This document shows, one piece after another, positions 63,285 through 64,000 of a stretch of DNA of 64,000 bases. Origin of the DNA: Thermophilibacter provencensis (GTDB taxonomy: Bacteria > Actinomycetota > Coriobacteriia > Coriobacteriales > Atopobiaceae); NCBI RefSeq assembly GCF_030372065.1, contig NZ_JAUDEA010000008.1, positions 57,490 through 121,489 of the forward strand, read 5' to 3'. Position numbers and translations under genes: made by a program. Numbering within the stretch: position 1 is the stretch's first letter; each line of letters begins with the position of its first letter. The notes beneath the pieces were generated by a model that was not told the DNA's origin, ran no database searches, and was given only the letters and a program-made list of their open reading frames with translations.

Positions 63285-63932
63285 ATGGCCGAGTTCATCA
63301 GGGCGAGAAGCGCCGAGCAGAAGGAGCAGCGTCTCAACGAGATTAAGGACGCCGTGCGGCGCCAGTTTGCCGAGCGCCCCTACCATGAGATCACGCTCAC
63401 CACCATCGCCGAGGAGCTCGGCTGGTCGCGCGCAAATCTCTACAAGTACGTGACCACCAAGGAGGAGATCTTCCTGCTGCTCACGGCCGACGAGTGCCGC
63501 GGATACTTTGACGCCCTTCTCGCCGCGCTGCCCGAGGGCTGCGACCTTACCCCTGCCACCATCGCCGAGGTGTGGGCCGGTATTGCCAACGCACATCAGG
63601 AGTACTTCCGCCTGGGCGACCTGCTCGCCACCATCGTGGAGACCAACGTCACCGTCGAGCGCCTCATGGACTTCAAGCGCGGCTACTACGACTGCGTGGC
63701 CGCAATGCGTGAGCGCCTGCCGCGCATCCTGAACATTGCGCCCGAGCGCGTGGAGCCGCTGCTCCTTGCCATCTACTACCACGCCACGGGAATCGTGAGC
63801 TCCTGCTGGAGCAACCCGCTCATCGCCGAGGCGCTCACGCGGCTGGAGATAGAGCGCCCCGAGACGGACTTTCGCGCCGAGATGGGAGACTTCATTGGCA
63901 TGTGCCTCGAGCACTACGCGCAGGGCGCCTGA
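63285..63932 (+). CDS. TetR-family transcriptional regulator
   Basis: 215 residues. The N-terminal helix-turn-helix (ITLTTIAEELGWSRANLYKY) is TetR-type, followed by a ligand-binding helical domain with EYFRLGDLLATIVETNVTVE. GGGAGGG is six bases before the ATG. It is divergent from the alcohol dehydrogenase gene, which it may regulate. Confidence 0.9.
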   Translation: MAEFIRARSAEQKEQRLNEIKDAVRRQFAERPYHEITLTTIAEELGWSRANLYKYVTTKEEIFLLLTADECRGYFDALLAALPEGCDLTPATIAEVWAGIANAHQEYFRLGDLLATIVETNVTVERLMDFKRGYYDCVAAMRERLPRILNIAPERVEPLLLAIYYHATGIVSSCWSNPLIAEALTRLEIERPETDFRAEMGDFIGMCLEHYAQGA

Positions 63933-63943
63933 GGTGCGTGAGA

Positions 63944-64000
63944 AGGGGACGCGCTTTCCCCCTCAGAGCTTCCGGGACAGGCCTGGGGCGACGGGGCGAA
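63944..64000. repeat. Family A repeat, cut by the window edge
   Basis: GGGGACGCGC, CAGAG and GGGACAGGCCTG occur in the order of the other family A copies, directly after the TetR gene. The right arm would lie beyond the window. Confidence 0.65.

Overview
The window looks like a chromosomal segment of a high-GC anaerobic actinobacterium, most likely class Coriobacteriia (Olsenella/Atopobium-like). This is inferred from base composition, gene families (BioY, a non-discriminating-type AspRS, an anaerobic purine/uric-acid type gene cluster, PTS and flavin-redox modules) and ORF density; it has not been checked by a search. No rRNA, tRNA, IS element, phage structural gene or CRISPR array was seen.

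Layout. 1-3.0 kb: a marR-type regulator followed by a heterodimeric ABC exporter (second subunit cut by the window edge). 3.2-6.5 kb: aspS, a HAD phosphatase and a small unknown protein. 6.5-14.7 kb: one long minus-strand operon (ygeX-ygeY-ygeW-carbamate kinase-ModE/MocA fusion-hyuA-ridA). It would take a purine/ureide-derived intermediate to 2,3-diaminopropionate and pyruvate, with ATP made from carbamoyl phosphate; a palindromic operator overlaps its promoter. 14.9-17.9 kb: bioY, a DUF3592-like protein, an SDR dehydrogenase and a membrane protein.

17.9-37.2 kb is a defence/conflict island: a PIN toxin-antitoxin pair; an ADP-ribosylglycohydrolase with a frameshift; an Abi_2 (HEPN) protein preceded by its own strong promoter and a two-hairpin small RNA; a truncated DUF1016 nuclease; a MqsR-like toxin with an antitoxin combining zinc finger, Xre-HTH and Panacea domains; an Xis-like DNA-binding protein; a GmrSD-like DUF262/DUF1524 enzyme with extra DUF4357- and DUF4268-like domains; an AT-rich SLATT membrane protein plus reverse transcriptase operon; a complete type I restriction-modification system; an unknown AT-rich gene; and a broken HNH nuclease. 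At 40-43.6 kb a Fic protein and an ATPase/membrane-protein pair share an upstream palindrome motif.

43.7-64 kb is mostly housekeeping and metabolism: acetyltransferases, a TetM-like GTPase divergent from an ABC-F protein, SdpI- and CorA-family membrane proteins, a beta-glucoside locus (GH1, PTS EIIBCA, RpiR regulator), an AEC transporter, and a redox set (aldo/keto reductase, cupin, CMD-family, cyclophilin-like, LysR, flavodoxin-type oxidoreductases, flavin reductase, Fe-alcohol dehydrogenase, TetR).

A striking genome-wide feature is a dense set of about 17 long intergenic palindromes in at least four sequence families, including a 102-bp perfect inverted repeat. Many sit exactly at the stop codon of the upstream gene, and several supply the stop codon themselves.
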